Positions 1-8,655 of a DNA stretch of 57,548 nucleotides are shown here, one piece after another (the first letter of the stretch is position 1; each line of letters starts with the position of its first letter). Below the pieces are notes generated by a model. The model saw nothing but the letters and a program-made list of their open reading frames with translations. It did no database searches and was not told the DNA's origin. The position numbers and the translations under genes are program-made. The DNA lies in NCBI RefSeq assembly GCF_000331285.1, contig NZ_ANFX01000020.1, positions 1 through 57,548 of the forward strand. The letters are read 5' to 3'. The stretch comes from Porphyrobacter sp. AAP82. Its GTDB lineage: Bacteria; Pseudomonadota; Alphaproteobacteria; Sphingomonadales; Sphingomonadaceae.

Positions 1-129
1 CGCCCCACGAGCCGATACATGGGATAGAGAGCGCGGCTTCGCCGCAAGTGCAACTTCTCTGCGCCCCCCCTTTCTTCTCTGCGATCTTTGCGTGAAATCC
101 CGCGGCGCAGCCGCGTAACCTTCGCAATA

Positions 130-187
130 CCCCTCCACCACCCGCCGCGCGGGCGGTCCCCCTCCCCATTCCTGCGGAACGGGGAGG
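130..187. repeat. Family A palindromic repeat, solo copy
   Basis: A GC-rich palindromic element starts CCCCTCCACCACCCGCC and ends in CCCTCCCC, a short loop, then GGGGAGG. The same layout recurs at 52921-52963 (inverted) and 53342-53387, where two copies flank a DUF559 nuclease gene. This copy has extra bases inside both hairpin loops. No coding gene is recognisable in positions 1-199; the rest of that stretch holds two short hairpins (around 35-46 and 102-115) and nothing else I can name. Confidence 0.7.
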
Positions 188-199
188 CACCATGTGGCC

Positions 200-2290
200 C
201 TACTGCCGTTCTGCCTGCGCCACCGCATCGCTCGCGCGCAGGGCCGAGACGATGCGGTTCAGATGCACCGCATCCTCCACCTCGACCTCGACATCGTAGG
301 TGACGAAAGGGTGGTCGATATGCGCCTGCATCAGGGTGATGATGTTGGCCTTGTTCTGCGCGAAGATGCCCGCCATTTCGGCGAGCGTGCCCAGCCGGTC
401 GTAGATCGTGACCGACAATTGCCCGGTCGCGCCCGAGGATTGCTTGCCCCAGGCAAGGTCGATCCAGTCGCTATCGACCCCGCTTGCCAGTTCCATGCAG
501 TCGATCGCGTGGACCAGCACGGGTTCGCCCTTGCGGCGGATGCCGACGATGCGGTCGCCGGGCACGGGGTGGCAGCAGGGGGCAAGATCGAAGGCGACCC
601 CGGGGGTGAGGCCGGTGATCGAGATCGCGCGCTCGCGCCGCTCCCAGTGCTCGTCTTCCTCGATCCCCGCGGTGCAGCCCGGGACCAGCGCCTCCATCAC
701 CTCGCGGTCGGTGATCTTGGCGGCGCCAATCGCATACATGAGGTCATCGGGCTCCTCCATTCCGAGCCGTTCGACCGCCACGCGGATCGCCTTCTTGCCG
801 ATGCGGGCGGGCACGCGGGCGGAAATCTCGTCGAACAGCTTGGAGCCGATGCTTGCGACCTCGTCGCGCTCCTTCATCCGCACCGCGCGGCGGATCGCGG
901 CGCGCGCCTTGCCGGTGACCACGAAGGCGAGCCACGACAATTGCGGGGAGGCGTGGGGGTTCTTGATGATCTCGACCACATCGCCGTTCGCCAGCGGCGT
1001 GCGCAGCGGCATGTGTCGCCCGTTGATCTTCACGCCGGCGGTCTGCAAGCCCAGCTTGGTGTGGACCGCGAAGGCGAAGTCGACCGCGGTCGCCCCTTTG
1101 GGCAGCTGGAACAGCGCGCCCTTGGGGGTGAAGGCGAAGATGCGATCCTGGTAGATCGCCATCCGGGTGTGCTCGAGCAGTTCCTCGGCATCGTGGCTGG
1201 CATCGACAATCTCGATGAGGTCGCGCAGCCAGCCGACCGCTCCATCGGGCCGTTCGCCCTGCTTGTAGGCCCAGTGCGCGGCGAGGCCGAATTCGTTGGT
1301 GCGGTGCATCTCGCGGGTGCGGATCTGCACTTCGACGCGCATCGAATTGGCGTACATCAGCGAGGTGTGAAGGCTGCGGTATCCGTTCGACTTGGGGGTC
1401 GAGATATAGTCCTTGAACCGCCCGGGCAGGAACTGCCAGGTGGTGTGGAGAATGCCCAGCGCGCGGTAGCAGTCCTCCTCGGTTTCGGTGAGGACGCGGA
1501 AGGCCATGATGTCGGTGACCTGCTCGAAGCTGACATGGCGTTCGGCCATCTTGTGCCAGATCGAATAGGGGTGCTTCTCGCGCCCCCAGACCTCGACCTT
1601 GAGGCCCGCTTCGGCGAGGCGCTGCTTGATCTTCAAGGCAATGTCATCGACCTGCCCGCCGCCTTGCGAGCGCAGATGTTCGAGCCGGCCGGTGATGGTC
1701 GCCCAGGCTTCGGGTTCAAGCTCGCGGAAGGCCAGCGCCTGCATCTCGCGCATGTATTCGTACATGCCGACGCGCTCGGCGAGGGGGGCGTAGATATCCA
1801 TCGTCTCGCGGGCGATGCGCTGGCGCTTCCCGGGGTTCTTGATGAAGTGCAGCGTGCGCATGTTGTGCAAGCGATCGGCGAGCTTGACCAGCAGCACGCG
1901 GATGTCTTCCGACATGGCGAGCAGGAACTTCCTGAGGTTCTCCGCCGCGCGCTCGTTCTCGGGCATGGTCTCGATCTTGGAGAGCTTGGTCACCCCGTCG
2001 ACCAGCCGCGCGACCTCGGGGCCGAAATGGGCCTCGATATCGTCGATGGTGGCAAGCGTGTCCTCGACCGTGTCGTGCAGCAGCGCGGTGATGATGGTCG
2101 CCTGGTCGAGCTTCAGGTCGGTCATCAGTCCCGCGACTTCGACGGGGTGCGAGAAATAGGGGTCCCCGCTCGCGCGCTTCTGGCTGCCATGCTTCTGCAC
2201 GGTATAGACATAGGCACGGTTGAGCATCGCCTCATCGGCCTGCGGGTCGTAATCGAGGACCTTCTCGACGAGTTCGTACTGGCGGAGCAT
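200..2290 (-). CDS. rsh: Bifunctional (p)ppGpp synthetase/hydrolase (RelA/SpoT homologue)
   Basis: This 696-residue cytoplasmic enzyme makes and degrades the stringent-response alarmone (p)ppGpp. The N-terminal HD hydrolase domain carries HDTVEDT at about residues 72-78. The synthetase domain follows, with the RFKD motif before YISTPKSNGYRSLH; RFKD is typical of bifunctional rather than synthetase-only enzymes. A TGS domain (FTPKGALFQLPKG) and a C-terminal ACT domain complete the usual long Rsh architecture. Length is close to the alphaproteobacterial norm. It is transcribed toward the window edge, with hemF directly upstream on the same strand after a 78-base gap. Alphaproteobacteria usually have only one long Rsh, so this is probably the sole one. 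Confidence 0.96.
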   Translation of the reverse strand: MLRQYELVEKVLDYDPQADEAMLNRAYVYTVQKHGSQKRASGDPYFSHPVEVAGLMTDLKLDQATIITALLHDTVEDTLATIDDIEAHFGPEVARLVDGVTKLSKIETMPENERAAENLRKFLLAMSEDIRVLLVKLADRLHNMRTLHFIKNPGKRQRIARETMDIYAPLAERVGMYEYMREMQALAFRELEPEAWATITGRLEHLRSQGGGQVDDIALKIKQRLAEAGLKVEVWGREKHPYSIWHKMAERHVSFEQVTDIMAFRVLTETEEDCYRALGILHTTWQFLPGRFKDYISTPKSNGYRSLHTSLMYANSMRVEVQIRTREMHRTNEFGLAAHWAYKQGERPDGAVGWLRDLIEIVDASHDAEELLEHTRMAIYQDRIFAFTPKGALFQLPKGATAVDFAFAVHTKLGLQTAGVKINGRHMPLRTPLANGDVVEIIKNPHASPQLSWLAFVVTGKARAAIRRAVRMKERDEVASIGSKLFDEISARVPARIGKKAIRVAVERLGMEEPDDLMYAIGAAKITDREVMEALVPGCTAGIEEDEHWERRERAISITGLTPGVAFDLAPCCHPVPGDRIVGIRRKGEPVLVHAIDCMELASGVDSDWIDLAWGKQSSGATGQLSVTIYDRLGTLAEMAGIFAQNKANIITLMQAHIDHPFVTYDVEVEVEDAVHLNRIVSALRASDAVAQAERQ

Positions 2291-2368
2291 CGCTATCGAA
2301 TATGTGCGTGAGGGCGCAGTGCCGCAAGTGCGAAGAAGCCCCTCGTCACGCTACGACCATGTCGCGCG

Positions 2369-3226
2369 TTATGACCAGGTGGCTCTGGGCGGCAGGCTCA
2401 TCAAAATCGCGTCGATATTGCCGCCGGTCTTGAGGCCGAAGATCGTGCCGCGGTCGTAGACCAAGTTGAACTCGGCGTAGCGGCCCCGGTATTCGAACAT
2501 CTGTGCCTCGTCCGCCGCATCGAAGGGTGTTGCCATGCGCTTCCTGACGATCGCGGGAAAGGCGGCGAGGAACTGCTTGCCGATGTCCTGGATGAAGGCG
2601 AAGTTGCGCTCCCACACCGCATCGTCGGGGCATTCGAGATGGTCGCAGAACAGCCCGCCCACCCCGCGTCCGACCTTCCTGTGGGGGATGTAGAAATACT
2701 CTTCCGCCCACTTCGAATAGCGTTCGTAATAGTCCCGCCCATGCGGATCGCAGGCGGCCCGCATCGCGGCGTGGAACTGCGCGGTATCCTCGGCATAGGG
2801 CAGCGGCGGGTTCAAATCCGCGCCGCCGCCGAACCATGCCTTGGTGGTGGTGAGGAAGCGGGTGTTCATGTGGACCGCGGGCACATGCGGATTGGCCATG
2901 TGCGCAACGAGGCTGATGCCGGTGGCGACGAAGCCGGGGGCTTCCGCGCTCGCCCCGTTGATGCTGCCGGCAAATTCCTTGGCAAAGCTGCCGCGCACGG
3001 TCGAGACATTGACGCCGACCTTTTCGAACACCTTGCCCTTCATCAGGCCCTGCGTGCCGCCGCCGGGGTCAGGGTTGCCCTCCTCCTCGCGCTGCCAGGG
3101 GGTGTATTGAAAGGCCGCGTCCGAGCCCGCCTCGCGCTCGATCGCCTCGAACTCGGCGCAGATGTCATCGCGCAAGGCTTCGAACCACACGCGCGCGCGT
3201 TCGGTGTAAGGTGTCCAGTCTGTCAT
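2369..3226 (-). CDS. hemF: Oxygen-dependent coproporphyrinogen III oxidase
   Basis: The protein decarboxylates coproporphyrinogen III to protoporphyrinogen IX using O2, a late step of heme (and, where present, bacteriochlorophyll) synthesis in the cytoplasm. Recognisable family blocks include the QYTPWQREEEGNPDPGGGTQG region, KVGVNVSTVRG, the FGGGADLNP segment and the C-terminal GGNIDAILMSLPP. I chose the ATG at 3226 giving MTDWTPY and 285 residues, since the upstream in-frame codons are not conserved in character. The protein stops soon after LPPRATWS; it lacks the longer gammaproteobacterial tail, which seems normal for alphaproteobacteria. It is divergent from pdeM. No FNR-type box was seen upstream. 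Confidence 0.95.
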   Translation of the reverse strand: MTDWTPYTERARVWFEALRDDICAEFEAIEREAGSDAAFQYTPWQREEEGNPDPGGGTQGLMKGKVFEKVGVNVSTVRGSFAKEFAGSINGASAEAPGFVATGISLVAHMANPHVPAVHMNTRFLTTTKAWFGGGADLNPPLPYAEDTAQFHAAMRAACDPHGRDYYERYSKWAEEYFYIPHRKVGRGVGGLFCDHLECPDDAVWERNFAFIQDIGKQFLAAFPAIVRKRMATPFDAADEAQMFEYRGRYAEFNLVYDRGTIFGLKTGGNIDAILMSLPPRATWS

Positions 3227-3339
3227 ACATCCCCGTCCGTCATCTTGCCGCACCATAGGCGAAGGCGCGCGGGCCGCAACCCCGACTTTGCCCCGCGCGA
3301 GGAGTTGCCAAGCGCCGGAATTGGCGGCAGAGGACGGCC

Positions 3340-4059
3340 ATGGTTCGCGCTATGTTCGCCCCCTTCCCCTTCGCCGGACACGAGCTTGCGCTCGGGCAAG
3401 GGCGCGCGCTCTATTGGCCTGCGGAACGCGCGCTGCTGGTCGCCGACCTGCATCTGGAAAAGGCGAGCTGGTTTGCCGCAAGGGGCCAGATGCTCCCGCC
3501 CTATGACAGCCGCGACACGCTCGAACGGCTGGCCGACGCGGTGAAGGCGACGGGCGCGCGGCGGGTCATCACGCTGGGCGACAATTTCCACGATGACGCA
3601 GGCGCGCTGCGATTGGATGCGCATTGCACGGGGATGCTCGAGGCGCTGACCCGGTCGCTCGACTGGGTGTGGATCACCGGCAACCATGACGAGGCGCTGC
3701 CGCGCGGCTTCGGCGGCACGATCGTGCCCGAACTGGTGATCGGCGGCGTGATCCTGCGCCACGAAGCGAAGCGCGCAGAGGCCGCGCCGGAACTGTCGGG
3801 CCACTATCACCCCAAGCTGCGCGTCAATGTCAGGAACCGCCACATCGCCCGGCCCTGCGCGGTCATGTCCCGCAGCCACAGCGGGGCCGAGCGCATGATC
3901 CTCCCCGCCTTCGGCAGCCTGACGGGCGGGCTCGACGCGGGCCACCCCGAGATCCTCGGCGCGCTCCAGCCCGCGGCAAGGATCGAGGCGCTGATGCCGG
4001 CAAGCGGCCGCATCGCGCGCTTTCCGCTGTGGCAGGCGGCGGCGCAAGACTCCACCTAG
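3340..4059 (+). CDS. pdeM: Ligase-associated metallophosphoesterase-type endonuclease PdeM
   Basis: This 239-residue protein is a calcineurin-like metallophosphoesterase of the PdeM type, linked elsewhere to an ATP-dependent DNA ligase and the ligase-associated helicase in DNA damage response. The metal-binding motifs are in order: DLHLEKAS (about 36-43), GDNFHD (80-85), GNHDE (114-118) and GHYHPK (154-159). The DLHLEKAS form is characteristic of this subfamily. Unlike many genomes, no lhr-type helicase or ligD gene lies beside it here; its neighbours are hemF (divergent) and infC. The start could be Met1 or Met5. The role is inferred from family membership only. Confidence 0.85.
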   Translation: MVRAMFAPFPFAGHELALGQGRALYWPAERALLVADLHLEKASWFAARGQMLPPYDSRDTLERLADAVKATGARRVITLGDNFHDDAGALRLDAHCTGMLEALTRSLDWVWITGNHDEALPRGFGGTIVPELVIGGVILRHEAKRAEAAPELSGHYHPKLRVNVRNRHIARPCAVMSRSHSGAERMILPAFGSLTGGLDAGHPEILGALQPAARIEALMPASGRIARFPLWQAAAQDST

Positions 4060-4107
4060 CGCTCGGCATTGTTTCGCACTACATAGCCGCCAGCACGAAG
4101 CTACCAC

Positions 4108-4113
4108 AGGAGA
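4108..4113 (+). promoter_or_regulatory. Shine-Dalgarno of infC
   Basis: AGGAGA sits eight bases upstream of an in-frame ATA codon at 4121. There is no ATG, GTG or TTG at a suitable distance; the next possible start, TTG at 4145, would be more than 30 bases away. The site therefore points to ATA as the initiation codon of infC. Confidence 0.6.
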
Positions 4114-4120
4114 ACACCCC

Positions 4121-4663
4121 ATATCACGTCCACCCCGGCGCTCGTTGGCCCCGCCTGTCAAAAGCGGCCCTCGTTTTGATTTCATGATCAACGTCCCCAA
4201 GGTTCGCGTCATCGATGACGAAGGCGAAAACCTCGGCGTCATGTACACGCGCGAAGCGATCGAGCAGGCCAACGAAAAGGGCCTGAACCTCGTCGAAGTG
4301 TCCCCCAACGCGGACCCGCCGGTGTGCAAGTTCCTCGATGTCGGCAAGTATCGCTACGAGGCGCAGAAGAAGGCGAACCTCGCGCGCAAGACGCAGAAGA
4401 CGCAGGACATCAAGGAAGTGAAGATGCGTCCGAACATCGACACGCACGATTACGACGTGAAGATGCGCAACGTCACGAAGTTCATCGAACATGGCGACAA
4501 GGTGAAGATCACCCTGCGCTTTCGCGGGCGCGAAATGGCGCACCAGCACCTCGGCATGGACCTGTTGAAGAAGGTCCAGGAAGATGTCGCCGAAGTCGCC
4601 AAGGTCGAAGCCTTCCCGCGCCTGGAAGGCCGCCAGATGCTGATGGTGCTCGCGCCCAAGTAG
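4121..4663 (+). CDS. infC: Translation initiation factor IF-3, apparent AUA start
   Basis: IF-3 binds the 30S subunit, prevents premature 50S joining and checks the initiator codon. The protein shows the full family: N-domain [12 protein letters not shown], the linker with YEAQKKA, and the C-domain with EIKMRP-like [29 protein letters not shown] and the terminal [13 protein letters not shown] place the start at ATA 4121, giving [14 protein letters not shown] and 180 residues, because AGGAG lies eight bases upstream and the added residues resemble the basic N-terminal extension of alphaproteobacterial IF-3. The alternative is TTG 4145 (172 residues). Rare start codons in infC are known to support autoregulation by IF-3. 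A hairpin terminator follows the gene. Confidence 0.9.
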   Translation: MSRPPRRSLAPPVKSGPRFDFMINVPKVRVIDDEGENLGVMYTREAIEQANEKGLNLVEVSPNADPPVCKFLDVGKYRYEAQKKANLARKTQKTQDIKEVKMRPNIDTHDYDVKMRNVTKFIEHGDKVKITLRFRGREMAHQHLGMDLLKKVQEDVAEVAKVEAFPRLEGRQMLMVLAPK

Positions 4664-4691
4664 GCGCGCGCCATCGCCCGCAAGGACATGG

Positions 4692-4724
4692 GGGGCGGGC
4701 CGCGAGGCTTCCGCCCCTTTTCCT
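4692..4724 (+). terminator. Intrinsic terminator after infC
   Basis: GGGGCGG (4692-4698) pairs with CCGCCCC (4711-4717) over a 12-base loop and is followed by TTTTCCTT. Its place 28 bases after the infC stop supports a terminator for infC. Confidence 0.6.
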
Positions 4725-4784
4725 TGCCCGCCCCCGCCGCTGCTGATAGTCCCTGACGGCCATGACGGGGGAAGAGCACATCGC

Positions 4785-6224
4785 ATGACCGCGCGCGGGA
4801 TCAGCCCCCGGATGATCGGCCTCGCCATGGGCCCGCTCGCCTTGGCGGCCACCGCCCTTGCCGCGCCGCCGGCCGGCATGGGTGACGGCGCCTGGCTGGT
4901 GGCGGGCCTCACCGCGTGGATGGCCGCGTGGTGGATGACCGAGGCCGTGCCGCTTTCGGTCACCGCGATGCTGCCTTTCGTGGTGCTGCCGCTCGCGGGT
5001 GTCTCGGACGCCGACAAGACCGCCGCGACCTATTATTCGCCGATCCTGTTCCTGCTTCTGGGCGGGGCCTTCATCGCGCTCGCGGTCGAGCGGACCGGCC
5101 TTCACCGCCGTCTCAGCCTGGCGATCCTGCGGCTGGTCGGGGCCGATGGCGGCGCGGTGCGGCTGCTGTTTGCCTTCATGCTTTCGACCGCGCTGCTGTC
5201 GATGTTCATCTCCAACACCTCGACCGCGCTGATCATGATGCCGATGGCGCTGGCGGTGCTGGAAGGGGGCGGGAGTGTGGCCGAGGGTGACGGGCCGGTG
5301 CCGCAAGACGGCATCGCGGGCGCGCTGCCGATGGGCATCGCCTTTGCCGCGAGCATCGGCGGGCTGGGCACGATCGTCGGCTCGCCCACCAATGCGATTG
5401 CGGTGGGGCTGCTCGACAGGATCGCAGGCGTGCGCATCACCTTTGCCGAATGGTCGCTCTACGGCATCCCGCTGGTGCTGCTTGCCGTGCCGCTGGCGGC
5501 GTGGATCGTGGCGCGGGGGCAGAAGGTGGCCGAGCACCCCTTCGATGTCGCCGCCGCGCGCGCCGCGATCCACAGCCATGCCACCTGGAGCGCGCCCGAG
5601 CGGCGGCTGGTGCCGGTCTTCCTGCTGGCCTTCATCGCCTGGGTCAGCCAGCCGCTGGTCGCCCCGCTGTTGCCGCCCGGTTCGTGGACCGACGGGACCA
5701 TCGCGGTGATCGCCGCGCTCGCGCTGTTTCTTCTGCCCGACGGCACCGGCCGCCCGCTGCTGGTGTGGCAGGAAGCCGAGCGCGCGCCGTGGAGCGTGAT
5801 CTTCATGTTCGGCGGCGGGCTGGCGCTGGCGGGCGGGATGCAGGCCTCGGGCCTTGCCAAATGGATCGGCACCGCGCTGCTCCCGCTCGAGGCCTGGCCG
5901 CTGCTGCTGGTCGCGCTGGCGGTGACGGTGCTGGTGATCGTGATCACCGAATTCGCCAGCAACGTCGCGACCGCCACCGGGATCGTGCCGGTGGTCGCAT
6001 CACTGGTGGTGGCGCTGGGCGCGGACCCGGTGCTGCTTGCGCTGCCCGCGGCGCTCGCGGCGAGCTGGGGCTTCATGCTCCCGGCCGGCACCGGCCCCAA
6101 CGCCATCGCCTGGGCGACGGGCCGCATCCGCATCGGCGCGATGGTGAGCGCGGGCGCGCTGCTCGACATCGCGGGCGCGGTGCTGATCGTCGCCCTCGTC
6201 TGGGGGATCGCGGCGCTGACCTAG
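4785..6224 (+). CDS. DASS/SLC13-family sodium:anion symporter
   Basis: This 479-residue inner-membrane protein has about a dozen hydrophobic segments and belongs to the divalent anion:Na+ symporter (SLC13/DASS) family, whose members move dicarboxylates, citrate or sulfate. The two family signature loops are visible: SNTSTA at about 143-148 and a second SNVATAT loop near residue 390, both implicated in sodium and substrate binding. WWMTEAVPLSVTAMLP near the N-terminus and a C-terminal LPAGTGPNAIAWATG are also typical. The substrate cannot be told from sequence. The stop codon overlaps the end of the convergent nuclease gene by a few bases. Confidence 0.88.
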   Translation: MTARGISPRMIGLAMGPLALAATALAAPPAGMGDGAWLVAGLTAWMAAWWMTEAVPLSVTAMLPFVVLPLAGVSDADKTAATYYSPILFLLLGGAFIALAVERTGLHRRLSLAILRLVGADGGAVRLLFAFMLSTALLSMFISNTSTALIMMPMALAVLEGGGSVAEGDGPVPQDGIAGALPMGIAFAASIGGLGTIVGSPTNAIAVGLLDRIAGVRITFAEWSLYGIPLVLLAVPLAAWIVARGQKVAEHPFDVAAARAAIHSHATWSAPERRLVPVFLLAFIAWVSQPLVAPLLPPGSWTDGTIAVIAALALFLLPDGTGRPLLVWQEAERAPWSVIFMFGGGLALAGGMQASGLAKWIGTALLPLEAWPLLLVALAVTVLVIVITEFASNVATATGIVPVVASLVVALGADPVLLALPAALAASWGFMLPAGTGPNAIAWATGRIRIGAMVSAGALLDIAGAVLIVALVWGIAALT

Positions 6225-7057
6225 GGCGCGGGCGGGAGCGGCTTGAGGCCCGCGAAGGGCTCCGCCTCATCCTGCGGCCACATCGCCTCGAGCTTGCCCT
6301 CGCCGCCCTTGGCCACGTGCATGTCGCCGCCCGCGATCCCGTCCCAGAACCGCCCGCCCACGATCTGCTCGGCGTCATAGGTCTTGACGAGGTAGCTGCC
6401 GAGATCGCGGTTGGCCAGCGGATCGGGCGCGGCAGGATCGGCGACCAGCGGCGGGTTCGCCATCTTGAAGGTCCACAGCCGGTGGCGGCCCTGCCGGTCC
6501 TCGGCCAGCACGCTCTTGATGAAGGCGTGGGGCACCGGCACGCTGATCCCGAAATCGGGGAGGTTCCTGCCGATCCGCTCGACCGGTTCGCCAAAGTAGA
6601 ACACCGGGCAGGTCAGCACATAGGTTTCGAGCACGTCCTTGCGCGCGTCGAGCTTGCGGATCGCCTCCTCCAGCTCGCGCCAGCGCTTGCGGTTGAGATC
6701 GGGGTGCTGGGGCGACATGTTGGAGAGCAGGAAGGTTTCCGAATTCTGGATCTCGACGAGGTCCTGGTTGGCGCTCGCCACCAGATGCCCGCGGTCATAG
6801 CCGCTCGCGGTATAGGCCTTGAGGCCGGCGCGGAAGCGTTCGGGGATGCGCGTGTCGGCGCGGAAATTGTCGAGCCGGTCAGGCTCGGGCACGGTGTCGT
6901 TGACCAGCTCCAGATCGCGGTTGACGATCTCCAGCGTCCACTTGGCCTGGCGGAAATACCAGGAATAGCCGATCGTGAAATGGCGGCCGGTCAGCACCTG
7001 GTCGCACACCGGATAGCCGTAACGCAGCTCGCGCTGCATCAGGAACGGATCATTCAT
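6221..7057 (-). CDS. DNA/RNA non-specific endonuclease (NUC family)
   Basis: A 278-residue protein of the His-Me finger nuclease family related to Serratia NucA and eukaryotic EndoG. The catalytic DRGH motif is at residues 88-91, followed by ASANQDLVEIQNSETFLLSNMSPQ, which supplies the metal-binding Asn of the family. No convincing signal peptide is visible: the N-terminus MNDPFLMQRELRYG is polar, so it may act inside the cell or leave by another route. It is convergent with the anion symporter gene. Its target and any inhibitor are unknown; no immunity-like gene is adjacent. Confidence 0.85.
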   Translation of the reverse strand: MNDPFLMQRELRYGYPVCDQVLTGRHFTIGYSWYFRQAKWTLEIVNRDLELVNDTVPEPDRLDNFRADTRIPERFRAGLKAYTASGYDRGHLVASANQDLVEIQNSETFLLSNMSPQHPDLNRKRWRELEEAIRKLDARKDVLETYVLTCPVFYFGEPVERIGRNLPDFGISVPVPHAFIKSVLAEDRQGRHRLWTFKMANPPLVADPAAPDPLANRDLGSYLVKTYDAEQIVGGRFWDGIAGGDMHVAKGGEGKLEAMWPQDEAEPFAGLKPLPPAP

Positions 7058-7268
7058 GCCTCACTCCCCTTGGCGGCGGAGCGCGCAGCGGCGCCCCGTG
7101 TTCAATGCGGATATGCGACCAGCGAGGGCTCTGACGGCTGCGGGCGGACCATGACGCATGGCGGCGCCCTTGCCCATCTGCCCTTTTCTGAAGGGTCATG
7201 CCGCGCCTTGCTTGCATGCGCGTGACAGGCCCGTTAGCCCTCGGCGCTGGACAAGGGAGGAGCACGCC

Positions 7269-8105
7269 ATGACCGACAGCCGCAAGCCGGTGTTTCTGGT
7301 GATTGGAGCGGGCGCGGGGATCGGCGGGAATGCCGCCTTGCGCTTTGCTGCCGGAGGCTATCACGCGGTGCTCGCCCGCCGCTCGGACGCGCAGGGCCTC
7401 GCCCGCATGGTGGGCGAGATCGAGGCAGCGGGCGGCTCTGCCACCGGCACGCTCCTCAACGCCGCCGAGGACGGCAGCATCGAGGAGCTGGTCGCGCGCA
7501 CCGAGGCGGACATCGGCCCGGTCCATGCCGCGCTCTACAACCTCGGCGCGCAGATCGGCAACCGCAGCCTCGACCAGACCCCGCACCGCATCTTCGAGCT
7601 CGGCTGGCGGCTCGGCACCTACGGCGTCTTCCGCCTGGCCCATGCGCTGCTGCCGCACATGGTGGAGCGGGCCAAGACCGGCGCGCACGGCACGCTGCTC
7701 GTCACCTCCGCCACCGCCGCGGTGCGCGGCAACGCGGGCCAGCACAGCCACGCCGCGGCGATGGGCGGGCGGCGCATGCTGTGCCAGACCCTGAACGCCG
7801 AGTTCGCGCGCCAGGGCGTCCATGTCGCCCACGTCATCGTCGACGGCCCGGTCGACGCCCCCGACACCCTCGGCAAGCTGCTCGGCGACCGCTTCGAGGC
7901 CTTCAAGCAGGGCAAGGGCGAGAGCGGCCTCATCGACCCCGCCGCCCTTGCCGAGACCTACTGGCACCTCGCCCACCAGCCTAGGAATTGCTGGACCCAC
8001 GAGATCGACGTGCGCCCCTGGACCGATGTGGCATGGTGGAACGACAACCCCGATCCGCAGATCGACTCCAAGGGCAAGGGGTTTGCCGGGCCGCGAGCGG
8101 ACTAG
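7269..8105 (+). CDS. SDR-fold protein lacking the YxxxK catalytic pair
   Basis: This 278-residue protein has the short-chain dehydrogenase Rossmann start VIGAGAGIGGNAALRFA (about 11-27) and an NLG motif near residue 91 in place of NAG. I chose the ATG at 7269, preceded by GGGAGG. At the position of the catalytic Tyr and Lys it reads HSHAAAMGG (about 159-167): the Tyr appears replaced by His161 and the Lys by Met165. It may therefore be a binding protein or use another chemistry. The end YWHLAHQ-type segment is found in related atypical SDRs. It stands alone, divergent from the nuclease gene. Substrate is unknown. Confidence 0.8.
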   Translation: MTDSRKPVFLVIGAGAGIGGNAALRFAAGGYHAVLARRSDAQGLARMVGEIEAAGGSATGTLLNAAEDGSIEELVARTEADIGPVHAALYNLGAQIGNRSLDQTPHRIFELGWRLGTYGVFRLAHALLPHMVERAKTGAHGTLLVTSATAAVRGNAGQHSHAAAMGGRRMLCQTLNAEFARQGVHVAHVIVDGPVDAPDTLGKLLGDRFEAFKQGKGESGLIDPAALAETYWHLAHQPRNCWTHEIDVRPWTDVAWWNDNPDPQIDSKGKGFAGPRAD

Positions 8106-8111
8106 CGCAGC

Positions 8112-8630
8112 TTAAGGGTTTGCGGCGATGGCGCTGGCCATCATGGCGTCCTGATCGGCGGTGCCGCCCGACACGCCGACAGCGCCCACGACCTTGCCCT
8201 CCCGCACGATCGGCACGCCGCCGCCAATGGCCATCACCTCGTCGTTGGAGAGGATCGGGAGCCGCCCGCCCATCAATTGCTGCTCGCGCGAGGCGGTGGC
8301 CACGCGGTAGCGCGCTGCGGTGCGCGCCTTGGCCGGGGCGGCGTAGATCGATCCGTAGATCGCGCCGTCCATCCGCACGAAGGCGACAAGTTCCCCCGAA
8401 GGCTCGACCACCGCCAGCGAAATCTTGAGCCCCTCGGCCTCGGCCATCGCCAAACCGGCACGGATGATTGCCTGTGCATCGTCCAAACCGATCGGAGCGC
8501 CATAGGCTTGCGGTGCCGCAGGAGCGGGCGCTGCTGTTGCTGGGGGAGGTGTCTGTGCAACGGCGGCAACGCAAACCGTCACCAACATGGCTGAAGTTGC
8601 GACCGCGCGCATCGATTTGCCTGCAATCAT
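8112..8630 (-). CDS. Secreted HbpS/GlcG-like protein (DUF336)
   Basis: A 172-residue protein with an N-terminal signal peptide (MRAVATSAMLVTVCVAAVAQT) followed by an Ala/Pro-rich linker and a complete GlcG/HbpS domain: LDDAQAIIRAGLAMAEAEG, SLAVVEPSGELVAFVRMDGA, and GGVPIVREGKVVGAVGVSGG. The family includes the heme-binding HbpS of Streptomyces and GlcG, whose function is unclear. Export to the periplasm is inferred from the leader. The ATG at 8630 was chosen because it opens the leader; an ATG six codons later is also possible. It follows the J-domain gene by 25 bases on the same strand, so the two may be cotranscribed. Confidence 0.8.
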   Translation of the reverse strand: MIAGKSMRAVATSAMLVTVCVAAVAQTPPPATAAPAPAAPQAYGAPIGLDDAQAIIRAGLAMAEAEGLKISLAVVEPSGELVAFVRMDGAIYGSIYAAPAKARTAARYRVATASREQQLMGGRLPILSNDEVMAIGGGVPIVREGKVVGAVGVSGGTADQDAMMASAIAANP

Positions 8631-8655
8631 CGCCCTTACTCCTCTTGACGCGAAA

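Noticed and set aside
194..2311. 705-residue open frame antisense to rsh
   Set aside because: It is a GC-rich shadow frame; the opposite strand encodes a full Rsh with all motifs.
2346..2420. Possible frameshift at the end of hemF
   Set aside because: The protein ends shortly after LMSLPP, which suits alphaproteobacterial HemF; the alternative frame gives no family match.
5450..7225. 591-residue open frame crossing the symporter and nuclease genes
   Set aside because: Arg/Ala-rich composition with no family motif; it overlaps two well-supported genes in other frames.
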